Shown here: piece after piece, positions 45,247-55,346 of the stretch
How positions within the stretch are numbered: position 1 is the first letter of the stretch
Layout of the letters: every line of letters begins with the position of its first letter
Assembly (NCBI RefSeq): GCF_003286075.1
Contig: NZ_QLUV01000005.1
Coordinates: 1 to 64,000 of the forward strand
Length of the DNA: 64,000 nucleotides
Source: Paracoccus endophyticus
GTDB taxonomy: Bacteria; Pseudomonadota; Alphaproteobacteria; Rhodobacterales; Rhodobacteraceae
Reading direction: 5' to 3'
Program-made: the position numbers and the translations under genes
The notes under the pieces: model-generated
The model's database searches: none
What the model was told of the DNA's origin: nothing
The model's input: only the letters and a program-made list of their open reading frames with translations

Positions 45247-46185
45247 ATGCGCTATTCGCTGGACGAGATCGAGACGTTCCTGACCGTGATGGAGCTTGGC
45301 ACCATCTCGGCCGCGGCCGCGCGGCTGAACCTGTCCAAGTCGGTGATCAGCAAGCGTGTCTCGGACTTCGAGGCGACGGTCGGGGCGGCGCTGTTCCGGC
45401 GCAACGCGGGCCGGATCACCCCGACCGAGGCCGCCAACCGCCTGGCCGAACGGCTGCGACCGGCGCTGGCCGAGCTGGTCGCCGCCACCGAAAGCGCGGC
45501 CTGGGGCATGGACGGGGCGGCGCCCCTGCGCGGCACGCTGTCCATCGCCGCGCCGATGAGCTTCGGCACGATGTACCTGTCCCCGATCCTCGCGCGCTTT
45601 GCCGCCGACCATCCGGGGCTGGACCTGCGGATCGACTATGACGACCGGGTGCGCGACCTTGCGCGCGAGGGGTTCGACATCGGCATCCGCATCGGCGAGG
45701 GCCGCGACGGCGCGCTGAAGGCGCGCAAGCTGTGCGAGGACCGGATGGTCGTCGTGGCCAGCCCCGCCTATCTGGCGCGCGCGGGCACGCCCGACGGTCC
45801 CGCCGACCTGAACGGCCATCAGGTGATCGGCTATTCCCATGTGTCGGACACCCTGGCCTGGCAGTTCCGGCAGGGCGGGCGCAGCCTGTCGCCGCAGCTT
45901 TCGACGCGGCTGACGCTGAACAACGGCGAGGCGATCCGCGACATGGCCGCGGCCGGGCTGGGGCTGGCGATCCTGCCCGGGTTCCTGGTGGCGGACGCCC
46001 TGCGCAACGGCAGGCTGGTCGCGGTGATGCCGGGGGCGGACACCCGCGCCCTGCCGATCCTGGCGGTCTGGCCCCCGGTCGCGCCCTTGCCGGGCAAGCT
46101 GCGCGCGCTGATCGACCATCTGGCGGCCGCCCTGTCGGGCGCGCCCTGGCGGCAGCCGGCCGATCCGGCCCGGCCGCCGCCCTGA
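45247..46185 (+). CDS. LysR-family transcription regulator
   Basis: The 312 residues have [32 protein letters not shown] as the winged helix and a substrate-binding domain with the conserved [16 protein letters not shown] 45247 is preferred to 45235. It is divergent from the MhqO-like dioxygenase gene, which it probably regulates in response to a quinone or aromatic compound. The paralogue at 41622 serves the neighbouring unit; the two are not close copies. Confidence 0.9.
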   Translation: MRYSLDEIETFLTVMELGTISAAAARLNLSKSVISKRVSDFEATVGAALFRRNAGRITPTEAANRLAERLRPALAELVAATESAAWGMDGAAPLRGTLSIAAPMSFGTMYLSPILARFAADHPGLDLRIDYDDRVRDLAREGFDIGIRIGEGRDGALKARKLCEDRMVVVASPAYLARAGTPDGPADLNGHQVIGYSHVSDTLAWQFRQGGRSLSPQLSTRLTLNNGEAIRDMAAAGLGLAILPGFLVADALRNGRLVAVMPGADTRALPILAVWPPVAPLPGKLRALIDHLAAALSGAPWRQPADPARPPP

Positions 46186-46197
46186 TGCGGCAACGTC

Positions 46198-48687
46198 TCA
46201 GCCGTCCAGCCTGATCCGTGCGTTCTGCGGGTCGAACGGGCTGTCCTCGGTCACGACGGCATCGTACAGGTTGCGCAGCATCCGCACCTGCAGCCGCGTG
46301 CCGGGCGCCGCCAGATCGGGGCGGACATAGCCCATGCCGATCTGCTTGCCGAAGGCGACAGAGTATCCGCCCGAGGTCAGCCGCCCGACCTTTTGCCCGT
46401 CCAGGAACAGCCCTTCGCGCCCCCAGGGGTCGGCGTCGGCAGGGCCGTCGATCAGCACGGTGACGCACATCGACCGGATGCCCTTGGCGGCCATCGCGTC
46501 CTTGCCGCGGAAGTCCTTGTCCATGTCCACGAAACGGTCCAGCCCCGCCTCGAGCGGAGTCGCATCGCGCCCCAGTTCGGTGCCGAAGGCACGATAGGAT
46601 TTCTCCTGCCGCAACCAGTTCTGCGCCCGCGCGCCGACCAGCCGCAGCCCGTGCCCCTCGCCCGCCTGCACCAGCCGGTCCCACAGATGGCGGCCCATCT
46701 CGATCGGATGGTGCAGTTCCCACCCCAGCTCGCCCGTATAGGCCACGCGGATCGCGCGCACCGGCACCATACCCAACTGGATGTCGCGCGTGGACAGCCA
46801 GGGAAAGCGCTTGTTGCCCAGCACCGTCGCGGGGTCGGCATCGCGGACCAGTTCGTTCAGGATGGCCCGGCTGTTCGGCCCGGCCAGCGCGAAGACGCCC
46901 CAGTGGGTCGTGATGTCCTGCACCTCGATCCGGCCGAAGTCAGCCTCCTTGTCCGCGGCCAGCTTGCGCAGGTTGTCCAGGTCGTAATCCGCCCAGGCGC
47001 CGGCGGACACGAGGTAATAGTCATCCTCGGCCAGCCGCACGACGGTGTATTCGGTCCGCGTCGTGCCGGCCTCGGTCAGCGCATAGGTCAGGTTGATCCG
47101 GCCGACCTTGGGCAGCTTGTTGGTCGTCAGCCAGTCCAGGAACGCCGTCGCCCCCGGCCCGGCCACGCGGGTCTTGGCGAATGCGCTGGCGTCGATCAGG
47201 CCCGCGGTTTCGCGGATGGCACGGGCCTCGGCCTCGGCATGGTGCCACCAGCCGCCGCGGCGGAAACTGCGCGCGGCGTGGTCGTCGAACCCTTGCGGCG
47301 CGTAATAGTTCGGCCGCTCCCAGCCGTTGACCTGCCCCATCTGCGCGCCCGCCGCGATCTGGCGGTCATAGGCGGGGGCGGTGCGCAGCGGGCGGCAGGC
47401 CGGGCGCTCCTCGTCGGGGTGATGCAGGATGAAGACGTGCTCATACGCCTCCTCGTTCTTTCGGGCGGCGTATTCGGTCGTCATCCACTGGCCGAAGCGG
47501 CGGGGATCAAGGCTCGCCATGTCGATCTCGGCCTCGCCCGCCGTCATCATCTGCGCGAGGTAATGGCCGGTGCCCCCCGCCGCGGTGATGCCGAAGGAAA
47601 ATCCCTCGGCCAGCCACATGTTGCGCAGCCCCGGCGCGGGTCCGACCAGCGGGTTGCCGTCGGGCGTATAGCAGATCGGCCCGTTGTAGTCGTCCTTCAG
47701 CCCCACTGACTCCGACGACGGAATCCGGTGGATCATGGACATGTATTCCTCCTCGATCCGCTCCAGATCCAGTGGGAACAGGTCGGCGCGGAAGCTGTCG
47801 GGCACGTCGTACAGGAACCGCGCCGGGGCGTTGCGCTCGTAGGGTCCCAGAATCCAGCCGCCGCGTTCCTCGCGCACATACCACTTGGCGTCGGCGTCGC
47901 GCAGGACGGGGTGTTCGGGATTGCCCTGCGCCCGCCATGCGACCAGCGCGGGGTCGGGCTCGGTCACGATATACTGATGCTCGACCGGGATCGCGGGGAT
48001 CCTGATCCCCAGCAGGCGCGCGGTGCGCTGGGCGTGGTTGCCGGTCGCGGTCACGACATGCTCGGCCCGGATCTCGAACGGCTCGCCTGCGGGGACCAGG
48101 TTGCCGCCCCGCTCGACCATGCGGTCGCAGGTAACGATCCATTCGTCGCCCGTCCAGCGATAGCCGTTCACCTGCACCTTGCGCTCGATATGCGCGCCCG
48201 CCATGCGCGCGCCCTTGGCCATCGCCTGCGTCACATCGGCGGGGTTGATATAGCCGTCGGTCGGGTGGAACAGCGCGCCCTTCAGGTCCTCGGTCCGCAC
48301 CAGTGGCCAGCGCGCCCCGATCTGCGCGGGGGTCAGGAACTCATGCTCGATGCCCACCGTCTCGGCGGTCGAGGAATAGAGCCTGTATTCGTCCATGCGC
48401 GCGTCAGTCTGCGCCATGCGCAGGTTGCCGCAGCGGGTAAAGCCCGCGTTCAGGCCCGTCTGCCCCTCCAGCCCGGCATAAAGCCGCACGGAATAGTCGT
48501 GGATATGCGTGGTCGCATAGTTCATGTTGAACAGCGGCAGCAGCCCCGCCGCATGCCACGTCGATCCCGCCGTCAACTCGTCGCGCTCGACCAGCATCGT
48601 GTCCCAGCCCGCGCGGGCCAGATGCAGGGCGATGCCGGTGCCGACGGCACCGCCGCCGACGACCAGGGCTTTGACTTGGGTCTTCAT
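46198..48687 (-). CDS. Dimethylglycine/sarcosine-dehydrogenase-type flavoprotein (DAO + GcvT domains)
   Basis: The 829-residue protein oxidatively demethylates an N-methylated glycine and can pass the carbon to tetrahydrofolate. The N-terminal FAD domain has VVGGGAVGTGIALHLARAG near residues 9-27 and a His in GSTWHAAGLL, where FAD is usually linked. The C-terminal half is a GcvT aminomethyltransferase domain. GCAAGGAG precedes ATG 48687, deciding the start. This matches glycine betaine breakdown in Rhodobacteraceae; whether dimethylglycine or sarcosine is used cannot be told. It is monocistronic and divergent from deoC. Confidence 0.9.
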   Translation of the reverse strand: MKTQVKALVVGGGAVGTGIALHLARAGWDTMLVERDELTAGSTWHAAGLLPLFNMNYATTHIHDYSVRLYAGLEGQTGLNAGFTRCGNLRMAQTDARMDEYRLYSSTAETVGIEHEFLTPAQIGARWPLVRTEDLKGALFHPTDGYINPADVTQAMAKGARMAGAHIERKVQVNGYRWTGDEWIVTCDRMVERGGNLVPAGEPFEIRAEHVVTATGNHAQRTARLLGIRIPAIPVEHQYIVTEPDPALVAWRAQGNPEHPVLRDADAKWYVREERGGWILGPYERNAPARFLYDVPDSFRADLFPLDLERIEEEYMSMIHRIPSSESVGLKDDYNGPICYTPDGNPLVGPAPGLRNMWLAEGFSFGITAAGGTGHYLAQMMTAGEAEIDMASLDPRRFGQWMTTEYAARKNEEAYEHVFILHHPDEERPACRPLRTAPAYDRQIAAGAQMGQVNGWERPNYYAPQGFDDHAARSFRRGGWWHHAEAEARAIRETAGLIDASAFAKTRVAGPGATAFLDWLTTNKLPKVGRINLTYALTEAGTTRTEYTVVRLAEDDYYLVSAGAWADYDLDNLRKLAADKEADFGRIEVQDITTHWGVFALAGPNSRAILNELVRDADPATVLGNKRFPWLSTRDIQLGMVPVRAIRVAYTGELGWELHHPIEMGRHLWDRLVQAGEGHGLRLVGARAQNWLRQEKSYRAFGTELGRDATPLEAGLDRFVDMDKDFRGKDAMAAKGIRSMCVTVLIDGPADADPWGREGLFLDGQKVGRLTSGGYSVAFGKQIGMGYVRPDLAAPGTRLQVRMLRNLYDAVVTEDSPFDPQNARIRLDG

Positions 48688-48867
48688 GGCGTCTCCTTGC
48701 GCGCGTGTCGCGGCCTGTGTGACACGATGACGCAACCCCGCCCCCTGCCGGCGACGACATCGGACGTGCGGAAAGCGACATGACGGCATCCCCGGGGGCT
48801 GCCGCTTGACGCGCGAGCGCGGGCGGCATCTGTTCGGGGCAGCGCGACGGCACGATCAGGGGGCGGA

Positions 48868-49863
48868 ATGGCGATCAGCAGGGGCGACAGGGCCACCGCG
48901 GCCGACCGAAGGGCAGGGGTGACGCGCGCCAACCCGCCGGTGCCCCTTGACCTGGGCCCGGTGGCGCGCGCGACGGTCAACCGCTCGGCCACCGAACGCC
49001 GCGCGGCCCAGATCGGCACGCGGCGCAGCGTCAAGGGGCTGCATCAGGCCGCATGGCTGGTCCATGCCATCCGCTGCATCGACCTGACCACGCTGGCGGG
49101 CGACGACACCGCCGATCGTGTGCGCCGCCTGTGCGCCAAGGCCCGCCAGCCACTGCGCCCCGATCTTCAGGCGGCGCTGGGACTGGCGGGGCTGACGACC
49201 GGCGCGGTCTGCGTCTATCCGACGATGGTGCCCCACGCCGTGGCCGCGCTGGACGGATCGGGCATCCCGGTCGCCTCGGTCGCCACCGGGTTTCCCGCGG
49301 GCCTGATGCCCCTGCCCCTGCGGCTGGCCGAGATCCGCTGGGCCGTCGATCAGGGCGCGGCGGAAATCGACATCGTCATCACCCGCGAACTGGCCCTGCG
49401 CGGCGACTGGGCCGCGCTTTACGACGAGATCGCGGCCATGCGCGACGCCTGCGGACCTGCCCACATGAAGGCGATCCTGGCCACGGGCGAGCTGGGCACG
49501 CTGACCACCGTCCATCGCGCCGCGACCGTCGCCATGCAGGCGGGCGCGGATTTCATCAAGACCTCGACCGGGAAAGAGCCGCAGAACGCCACCCTGCCCG
49601 TCGCGCTGACCATGATCCGGGCGCTGCGCGATCACCAGGACGCGACCGGCCATGTCGTCGGCTTCAAGCCCGCCGGCGGCCTGCGGTCCGCCAGGGAGGC
49701 GACGGTCTGGCTGTCCCTGATCCGCGAGGAGCTTGGCCCCCGCGCGATGCAGCCCGACCTGTTCCGCATCGGCGCCAGTTCCATGCTGGGCGACATCGAG
49801 CGCCAGCTGGAGCATTTCGTCACCGGGCGCTATGCCGCCCAGTCGCATCATCCGGCGGGGTAG
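48868..49863 (+). CDS. deoC: Deoxyribose-phosphate aldolase
   Basis: The 331-residue protein splits 2-deoxyribose-5-phosphate into acetaldehyde and glyceraldehyde-3-phosphate. The Schiff-base Lys lies in FIKTSTGKEP and the partner Lys in GFKPAGGLR; VCVYPTMV and HMKAILATGEL are family stretches. A roughly 50-residue Arg-rich N-terminal extension precedes the DeoC core (RCIDLTTLAG), longer than the 250-residue E. coli form. The next gene, a double aldehyde dehydrogenase, begins 5 bases downstream, so acetaldehyde made here is probably oxidised at once. Confidence 0.92.
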   Translation: MAISRGDRATAADRRAGVTRANPPVPLDLGPVARATVNRSATERRAAQIGTRRSVKGLHQAAWLVHAIRCIDLTTLAGDDTADRVRRLCAKARQPLRPDLQAALGLAGLTTGAVCVYPTMVPHAVAALDGSGIPVASVATGFPAGLMPLPLRLAEIRWAVDQGAAEIDIVITRELALRGDWAALYDEIAAMRDACGPAHMKAILATGELGTLTTVHRAATVAMQAGADFIKTSTGKEPQNATLPVALTMIRALRDHQDATGHVVGFKPAGGLRSAREATVWLSLIREELGPRAMQPDLFRIGASSMLGDIERQLEHFVTGRYAAQSHHPAG

Positions 49864-49867
49864 GCCC

Positions 49868-52252
49868 ATGACGATCCACGACATCCTGTCCGCCCTGGAC
49901 TATGGCCCCTCGCCCGAATCCGCCGCCCCCGCCACCGCGTGGCTGGCCGCCCGCGCCCCCGGCATCGGGCATTTCATCGACGGCGCGTTCGACGCCTTCA
50001 CCCCCGGCGCGTCGTTCGTCACGGAAAACCCGGCGACCGGCGCGCCGCTGATCGCCGTGTCCCAGGGGACGGGCGCGGACGTGGACCGCGCCGTCGCCGC
50101 GGCCCGCGCGGCCTTTCCCGGCTGGTCGGCCCGGCCCGCGGCCGAGCGCGCGCGCCATCTGTATGCGCTGGCCCGCGCGGTGCAGAAGCACGAACGCTTT
50201 CTTGCGGTGCTGGAGACGATCGACACCGGCAAGCCCATCCGGGAATCGCGCGACATCGACCTGCCGCTTGTGGCGCGCCATCTGCATCACCACGCCGGAT
50301 GGGCCGCCGCCCTGCCGATGGAGTTCCCGGGCCATGCCCCCCACGGCGTCTGCGCGCAGGTGATCCCGTGGAACTTTCCGCTGCTGATGCTGGCGTGGAA
50401 GGTCGCCCCCGCGCTTGCCGCCGGCAATACGGTGGTGCTGAAACCGGCCGAGCAGACGCCGCTGACCGCCACCGCCTTTGCCGAGATCTGCGCCGAGGCC
50501 GGGTTGCCGCCGGGCGTCGTCAACATCGTGCAGGGCGACGGCGACACCGGGGCCGCGCTGGCCGCGCACCCGGACGTGGACAAGGTAGCCTTCACCGGCT
50601 CGACCGATGTGGGGCGCGCGATCCGCGCCGCGCTGGCGGGATCGGGCAAGGCGCTGACGCTGGAACTGGGTGGCAAGTCGCCGTTCATCGTGTTCGACAG
50701 CGCCGATCTGGACGCCGCAGTCGAGGGGGTGGTGGACGGCCTGTGGCTGAACCAGGGGCAGGTCTGCTGCGCCGGCTCGCGCCTGCTGGTGCAGGAAAGC
50801 GTGGCCGAGGCGTTCACCGCCCGGTTGCTGCGGCGCATGGAGACGCTGCGCGTAGGCGATCCGCTGGACAAGGGCACCGACCTGGGCGCGATCATCTCGG
50901 CCGGGCAGCGCGCGCGCATCGGCCGCCTGATCGACATCGCCCTGGCCGAGGGGGGAACGCTGGCCACCCCCGACGCCCCCCTGCCCGACAATGGCCACTG
51001 GTGCGCGCCGGGCATCCTTGCGGGCGCAGCCCCCGCGGCCACCATCGCACAGGTCGAGGTCTTTGGCCCGATTGGCGTGCTGATGACCTTTCGCACCCCG
51101 GCCGAGGCGGTCGAGATGGCCAACAACACCCCCTATGGCCTTGCCGCCTCGATCTGGGCGCAGGACCTGGACACCGCGCTGGACGCGGCGGCGCGCGTCC
51201 GCGCGGGCGTGGTCTGGATCAACGGCGCCAACCTGCTGGACGCGGCCGCGCCCTTTGGCGGGACCAGGGAAAGCGGCTTCGGGCGCGAGGGCGGCCGCGC
51301 CGGGATGGCCGCGTACCTGCGGCCGGACGGGGCCGCGCCCACCCGCGCCCTGCCCGACCGCCCGGTCGATTTTGCCGCCGCGCCAGCGGCCGCCGCCCCG
51401 GCCGGCAACCAGCCCCCCGGCATCGACCGCACGCTGAAGCTTTACATCGGCGGCAAACAGGTCCGGCCCGACGGCGGCGCAAGCTATGGCTTGCGCGGTC
51501 CCACGGGCGCGCGGATCGGGGCGGCGGCCACCGGCGGGCGCAAGGACATCCGCAACGCGGTCGAGGCGGCGCACAAGGCCGCGGGATGGGCCGCGCTGTC
51601 CGGCCACGCCCGCGCGCAGGTCGTGCATTTCATGGCCGAGACGCTGGCCCAGCGGCGCGAGCAGTTCGCGGCCTCGCTGGCGGCCGGCGGATGCGCCGAT
51701 CCGGGGGCCGAGGTCGAGGCGACGCTGGACCGGCTGATGCTGATCGGCGGCATGGCCGACAAGCTGGACGGGGCCATCCCGTCTACCCGCGCGCGCCACC
51801 TGACGCTGGCGATGCCCGAACCCTGGGGCGTCGTGGGGCTGATCTGCCCCCTTGGCCAGCCGCTGATCGGGATGGTCACGCTGATCGCGGCGCTGATCGC
51901 GCAGGGCAACCGGGTCGTCGCGGTGCCGGACCCGGCGCAGGGGCTGGTCGCGGGCGATCTGGCGCAGCTGTGCGACAGTTCGGACGTGCCGGGCGGGGTG
52001 GTGAACCTGATCACCGGCGATCCCGCGGTGCTGGGCCCCGTGCTTGCGGCGCATGACGCCGTGGACGCGCTGTGGCACGCGGGCGACGCCGCCCTGCTGG
52101 CGCGGCTGGAGGCCGAGGCCGCGGGCAACCTCAAGCCCGTCCGCGTCCACCCTGCCACGCTGGACTGGGCCGCGCTGCCCCTGTCCCTGCTGCGGTCGGT
52201 GATCGCGGATGCCGTGCAGATCAAGACGGTCTGGCTGCCCTACGGCGCCTGA
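49868..52252 (+). CDS. Aldehyde dehydrogenase with a second, degenerate ALDH domain
   Basis: It is 794 residues long. Residues about 30-500 form a complete aldehyde dehydrogenase: IPWNFPLLML, FTGSTDVGR, LELGGKSPF with the general-base Glu, and the nucleophile Cys in QGQVCCAGSRLL. Residues about 520-790 resemble only the NAD-binding half of a second copy, without the catalytic Cys region, so this half is probably structural. The same two-part protein next to deoC is frequent in Rhodobacteraceae. It should oxidise acetaldehyde from deoxyribose breakdown, directly coupled to deoC (4-base gap). Confidence 0.88.
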   Translation: MTIHDILSALDYGPSPESAAPATAWLAARAPGIGHFIDGAFDAFTPGASFVTENPATGAPLIAVSQGTGADVDRAVAAARAAFPGWSARPAAERARHLYALARAVQKHERFLAVLETIDTGKPIRESRDIDLPLVARHLHHHAGWAAALPMEFPGHAPHGVCAQVIPWNFPLLMLAWKVAPALAAGNTVVLKPAEQTPLTATAFAEICAEAGLPPGVVNIVQGDGDTGAALAAHPDVDKVAFTGSTDVGRAIRAALAGSGKALTLELGGKSPFIVFDSADLDAAVEGVVDGLWLNQGQVCCAGSRLLVQESVAEAFTARLLRRMETLRVGDPLDKGTDLGAIISAGQRARIGRLIDIALAEGGTLATPDAPLPDNGHWCAPGILAGAAPAATIAQVEVFGPIGVLMTFRTPAEAVEMANNTPYGLAASIWAQDLDTALDAAARVRAGVVWINGANLLDAAAPFGGTRESGFGREGGRAGMAAYLRPDGAAPTRALPDRPVDFAAAPAAAAPAGNQPPGIDRTLKLYIGGKQVRPDGGASYGLRGPTGARIGAAATGGRKDIRNAVEAAHKAAGWAALSGHARAQVVHFMAETLAQRREQFAASLAAGGCADPGAEVEATLDRLMLIGGMADKLDGAIPSTRARHLTLAMPEPWGVVGLICPLGQPLIGMVTLIAALIAQGNRVVAVPDPAQGLVAGDLAQLCDSSDVPGGVVNLITGDPAVLGPVLAAHDAVDALWHAGDAALLARLEAEAAGNLKPVRVHPATLDWAALPLSLLRSVIADAVQIKTVWLPYGA

Positions 52253-52267
52253 GGGGCGGCCCGCCGG

Positions 52268-53899
52268 TCAGCGCGGGGTGTCCGCGACCAGCGGAAAGGC
52301 GATGGTGACGTGCATCCCCTGCGGGCCGAAATCGCGGCTTATCCGGCCGTTCAGGTCGCCTTCGACCATCGCCTCCATCAGATGGGTGCCAAAGCCGCTG
52401 CGGGCCGGGTCGGCGGGGGCGGTCGCCTTCGACTCGATCCAGTCGAGTTCCAGCCACTCGCGCCCGGCACGGTCAAGGACCCGCCAGACGATCAGCATCT
52501 CGGGAATGCCGTCCGTCGTCTGGCCATATTTCATCGCGTTCGTGGACAGCTCATGAATGACCAGCCCGACGCTTTGGGCCTGACGCGCATCAAGCTGCAC
52601 CACGGGGCCGTCCATCACCCGGGCGGCCTGTTCGGGCGACATCACCTGCTCGATCTCGCGCCGGATCAGGTCCTGCAGGTTCGCCGTGCCGTACCGGTCG
52701 CGGGTCAGCAGGTCCTGGGTGCTGGCCATCGCCGCCAGGCGGCCCGAGAAGATCTTCTCGAACTCGTCCAGGTCTTTCGCGCTGCGCCGGGTGTGGCGGG
52801 CGATGGCCTGGATGCGGGCGATGTGGTTCTTGATCCGATGCTTCATCTCCTGCAGCATCAGGTTGCGGTCCTCGGCCATTTCGGCCGACATCCGCGCGGC
52901 CTGGCGCGCCCCCGAGATGGCGCGTGCGTTGACCCGCACCAGCGCCGTCGTGGCCAGCGCCAGCAGCAGCGACAGCGCCCCCACGAAGATCGTGGCGATG
53001 TGGTCCGAGGGACGGGCGAAGCCCGGCGCCTCGGTCACGGTCATCTGCCAGTTGCGCCCCGCGACATCCAGCCGTCGCACGACCTGCCGCGGGTTCACGA
53101 CGCTGCCCGGCCCGTCGTCGTCGAACAGCGGCGTGTCGGGCGCGGCCAAATCAATGGTGCGCAGCGTGACGGGCAGCGGCGCCTCGCCGTCGCGGACGGC
53201 GGCGGCGTGCAGGTCGCCGGCGCGGAACGGCGCATAGACAAAGCCTGCGACCTGCGCAAAGGGCGCAGGCGCGGTGCCGGGCGCACCCGCCCGCACCGCG
53301 AGATAGACCAGGAAACCCGCCTGCTTGCTGTCGGTGATTTCCTGCACCAGCTGCACTGGGCCGCTGGCCTGCGCGCTGCCGGTGCGGGCGGCCTCGGTCA
53401 TGGCAAGGCGGCGGACAGAGCCGCTGAACATGTCATAGCCCAGCGCCGCGGCGTTGCGGTCGTCCTGCGGTTCCAAAAGCACGATGCCGGCGGCCACGGG
53501 CTGGTCTGTCGGCGGGTGCAGCGGAACCGCCTCGCCATAGTTCCGGGCGATCTCGGCCGGGATACCGGCGGTCGCGGCGGCCGTGGTCATCAGCCGGGCG
53601 AAACCGATTCCCTGAATCCCGCTGTAATCGTCGCGCAGCCCCAGCCCCGAGACATAGCGCGAGAACGTCGCGGCCTCGACCTGACCCCCGGTCGACTCGA
53701 ACGCTGCGGCGGTCGCGCGCAACAGCGCGACATGCTGGTTGATGCGTTCATGCAGCCGCCCGGCCACCAGGTCGGCAATGCGGTCGAACCGCGCCGCCGC
53801 GGCACGGGATTCCAGTCGCATGATCGTGCCGGTCAAGACCGCGCCGACCCCCAGCGAGATGATCAGCACAAGGGCTGGCAGGCGGCGATTGGTGAGCAA
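52268..53899 (-). CDS. Membrane sensor histidine kinase, CHASE plus HWE/HisKA_2 type
   Basis: The 543-residue protein has an N-terminal membrane helix (about 9-26) and an extracellular CHASE domain (about 70-280, with FSRYVSGLGLRDDYSGIQGIGFA). A second helix (about 305-325) and a cytoplasmic kinase follow. The phospho-acceptor His lies in QEMKHRIKNHIARIQAIA, the HWE/HisKA_2 pattern typical of alphaproteobacteria, and the ATPase has HELSTNAMKYG. The CHASE ligand is unknown. No response regulator gene adjoins, so its partner lies elsewhere, as in general stress or light-type pathways. Confidence 0.88.
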   Translation of the reverse strand: MLTNRRLPALVLIISLGVGAVLTGTIMRLESRAAAARFDRIADLVAGRLHERINQHVALLRATAAAFESTGGQVEAATFSRYVSGLGLRDDYSGIQGIGFARLMTTAAATAGIPAEIARNYGEAVPLHPPTDQPVAAGIVLLEPQDDRNAAALGYDMFSGSVRRLAMTEAARTGSAQASGPVQLVQEITDSKQAGFLVYLAVRAGAPGTAPAPFAQVAGFVYAPFRAGDLHAAAVRDGEAPLPVTLRTIDLAAPDTPLFDDDGPGSVVNPRQVVRRLDVAGRNWQMTVTEAPGFARPSDHIATIFVGALSLLLALATTALVRVNARAISGARQAARMSAEMAEDRNLMLQEMKHRIKNHIARIQAIARHTRRSAKDLDEFEKIFSGRLAAMASTQDLLTRDRYGTANLQDLIRREIEQVMSPEQAARVMDGPVVQLDARQAQSVGLVIHELSTNAMKYGQTTDGIPEMLIVWRVLDRAGREWLELDWIESKATAPADPARSGFGTHLMEAMVEGDLNGRISRDFGPQGMHVTIAFPLVADTPR

Positions 53900-54100
53900 T
53901 CAGGTCTCCGGCTGGGCCGCCCGCGGTCTCTGGCGAGAGCGATACATACCCCGAAAAGTTGATCTGGCAACCGGGAAGTGCAAAGCATTCAACGCCCCGG
54001 CGGGCGCACCGGCCGGGCCGCCACAGGTCTGCGCCCCGGTTCCCCGCGCGGCAGCCGCGGGGACGGTCGCGACCAGCGCCGTCGCAGGGCGGGCGCGTCG

Positions 54101-55264
54101 TCAGCCCTTTGCCGGATCCCTGACCTGGGGGAATGTCTGGAACGCGACGTTCCACAGTTCGCCGTCGATGCGCTCGACGCGGCGCATCGAGATGTCCTGC
54201 ACGATGTCGCGGGTGTCCGGGTCGATCAGGATCGGACCGCGCGGCGATTCAAACGCCATCCCCTTCATCGCGTCCACCAGCGCGGGGCCCGCCGCATCCC
54301 CGCCCGTCGCCGCCAGCGCCTGAAACAGCAGATGCGCGCCGTCATACGCCGCAACGGCCATGAAGTTCGGCCGCCCCCCGGTGCGGGCCTGAATGTCGCG
54401 CACAAAGTCGCGGTTCAGGGGGCTGTCGTGCCAGGCGGTGTAATGGAACCCCGTGACCAGCCCCAGCGCCGCATCCCCCATCTGCGGCAGCACCATGTCG
54501 TCGGTGACGCTGCCGTCGGCGACCAGCCGGGTGCCGGACCGGTCCAGCCCGCGTTCCACCCATTGCTTCAGCAGCGGCGCCCCCATCCCCGACGGCACGA
54601 AGACGAACAGCACCTGTGGCTTGCGATCGGCCACCCGCTGCAGAAAGGGCGCGAAGTCCGGGTTCTGCATCGGCACCCGAAGGCTGTCGATCACCTGCCC
54701 GCCCCCGGCGGTGAAATCCGCCACAAACGTCGCCTCGGCGTCCGCGCCGGGCCCGTAGTCCAGCACAAGCGTCATCGCCGTCGTGACGCCTTCGGCGATC
54801 ACCCAGGCGGCGATGCGGCTGGTGACCTGCGGCGTCGTATAGCTGGTGCGCACGACATAGGGCGACGCCTCGGTCACGGCCGAGGTCGCGGCGACCATGA
54901 CGATCTGGGCCACGCGGGCGCGGGTCGCGATCGGGGCCGCGGCCAGCGCCAGCGGGGTCAGGCCGAAGCCGCCCAGCACCTCGACCCCCTCGCGCGTGAC
55001 CATCGACTGCGCGATGCGCTTGGTGGCATCGGCAATGCCCCCGTCGTCCTCGACCATGACCTCGATCCGACGGCCCGCCACGCGGTCGCCGTGGCGATCC
55101 AGATACAGGCGCAGCCCCGCCTGCACCTGCTGCCCATAGGCCGCGAAAGGCCCGGTCAGGGGCAGGACCATCCCCAGCCGCAGAGCCGCGTCCTGGGCCC
55201 GCGCGGGCGCCGCCGACAGCGCCGCCGCAGCCCCCGCGCCCACCATCAGTTCACGTCTGTTCAT
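54101..55264 (-). CDS. Periplasmic binding protein, Leu/Ile/Val (type I) family
   Basis: The 387-residue protein has a probable Tat signal (RRELMVGAGAAAALSAAPARA; cleavage near residue 23) and a type I periplasmic-binding fold: LGMVLPLTGPFAAYGQQVQAGL and MVEDDGGIADATKRIAQSM. These usually bind branched-chain amino acids, amides or aromatics for a Liv-type ABC importer. Here the genes upstream on the same strand encode a spermidine/putrescine-type ABC system, so the pairing is odd. The gap of 82 bases to the ATPase gene still fits one transcript. Confidence 0.85.
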   Translation of the reverse strand: MNRRELMVGAGAAAALSAAPARAQDAALRLGMVLPLTGPFAAYGQQVQAGLRLYLDRHGDRVAGRRIEVMVEDDGGIADATKRIAQSMVTREGVEVLGGFGLTPLALAAAPIATRARVAQIVMVAATSAVTEASPYVVRTSYTTPQVTSRIAAWVIAEGVTTAMTLVLDYGPGADAEATFVADFTAGGGQVIDSLRVPMQNPDFAPFLQRVADRKPQVLFVFVPSGMGAPLLKQWVERGLDRSGTRLVADGSVTDDMVLPQMGDAALGLVTGFHYTAWHDSPLNRDFVRDIQARTGGRPNFMAVAAYDGAHLLFQALAATGGDAAGPALVDAMKGMAFESPRGPILIDPDTRDIVQDISMRRVERIDGELWNVAFQTFPQVRDPAKG

Positions 55265-55346
55265 CGCGCCATTCCCACCCTGCCCAAACCGACGTGTCAC
55301 AGCCGCACCTGGCCGGCCGCCCACACCCGGCGGCTGCCCAGACCCG

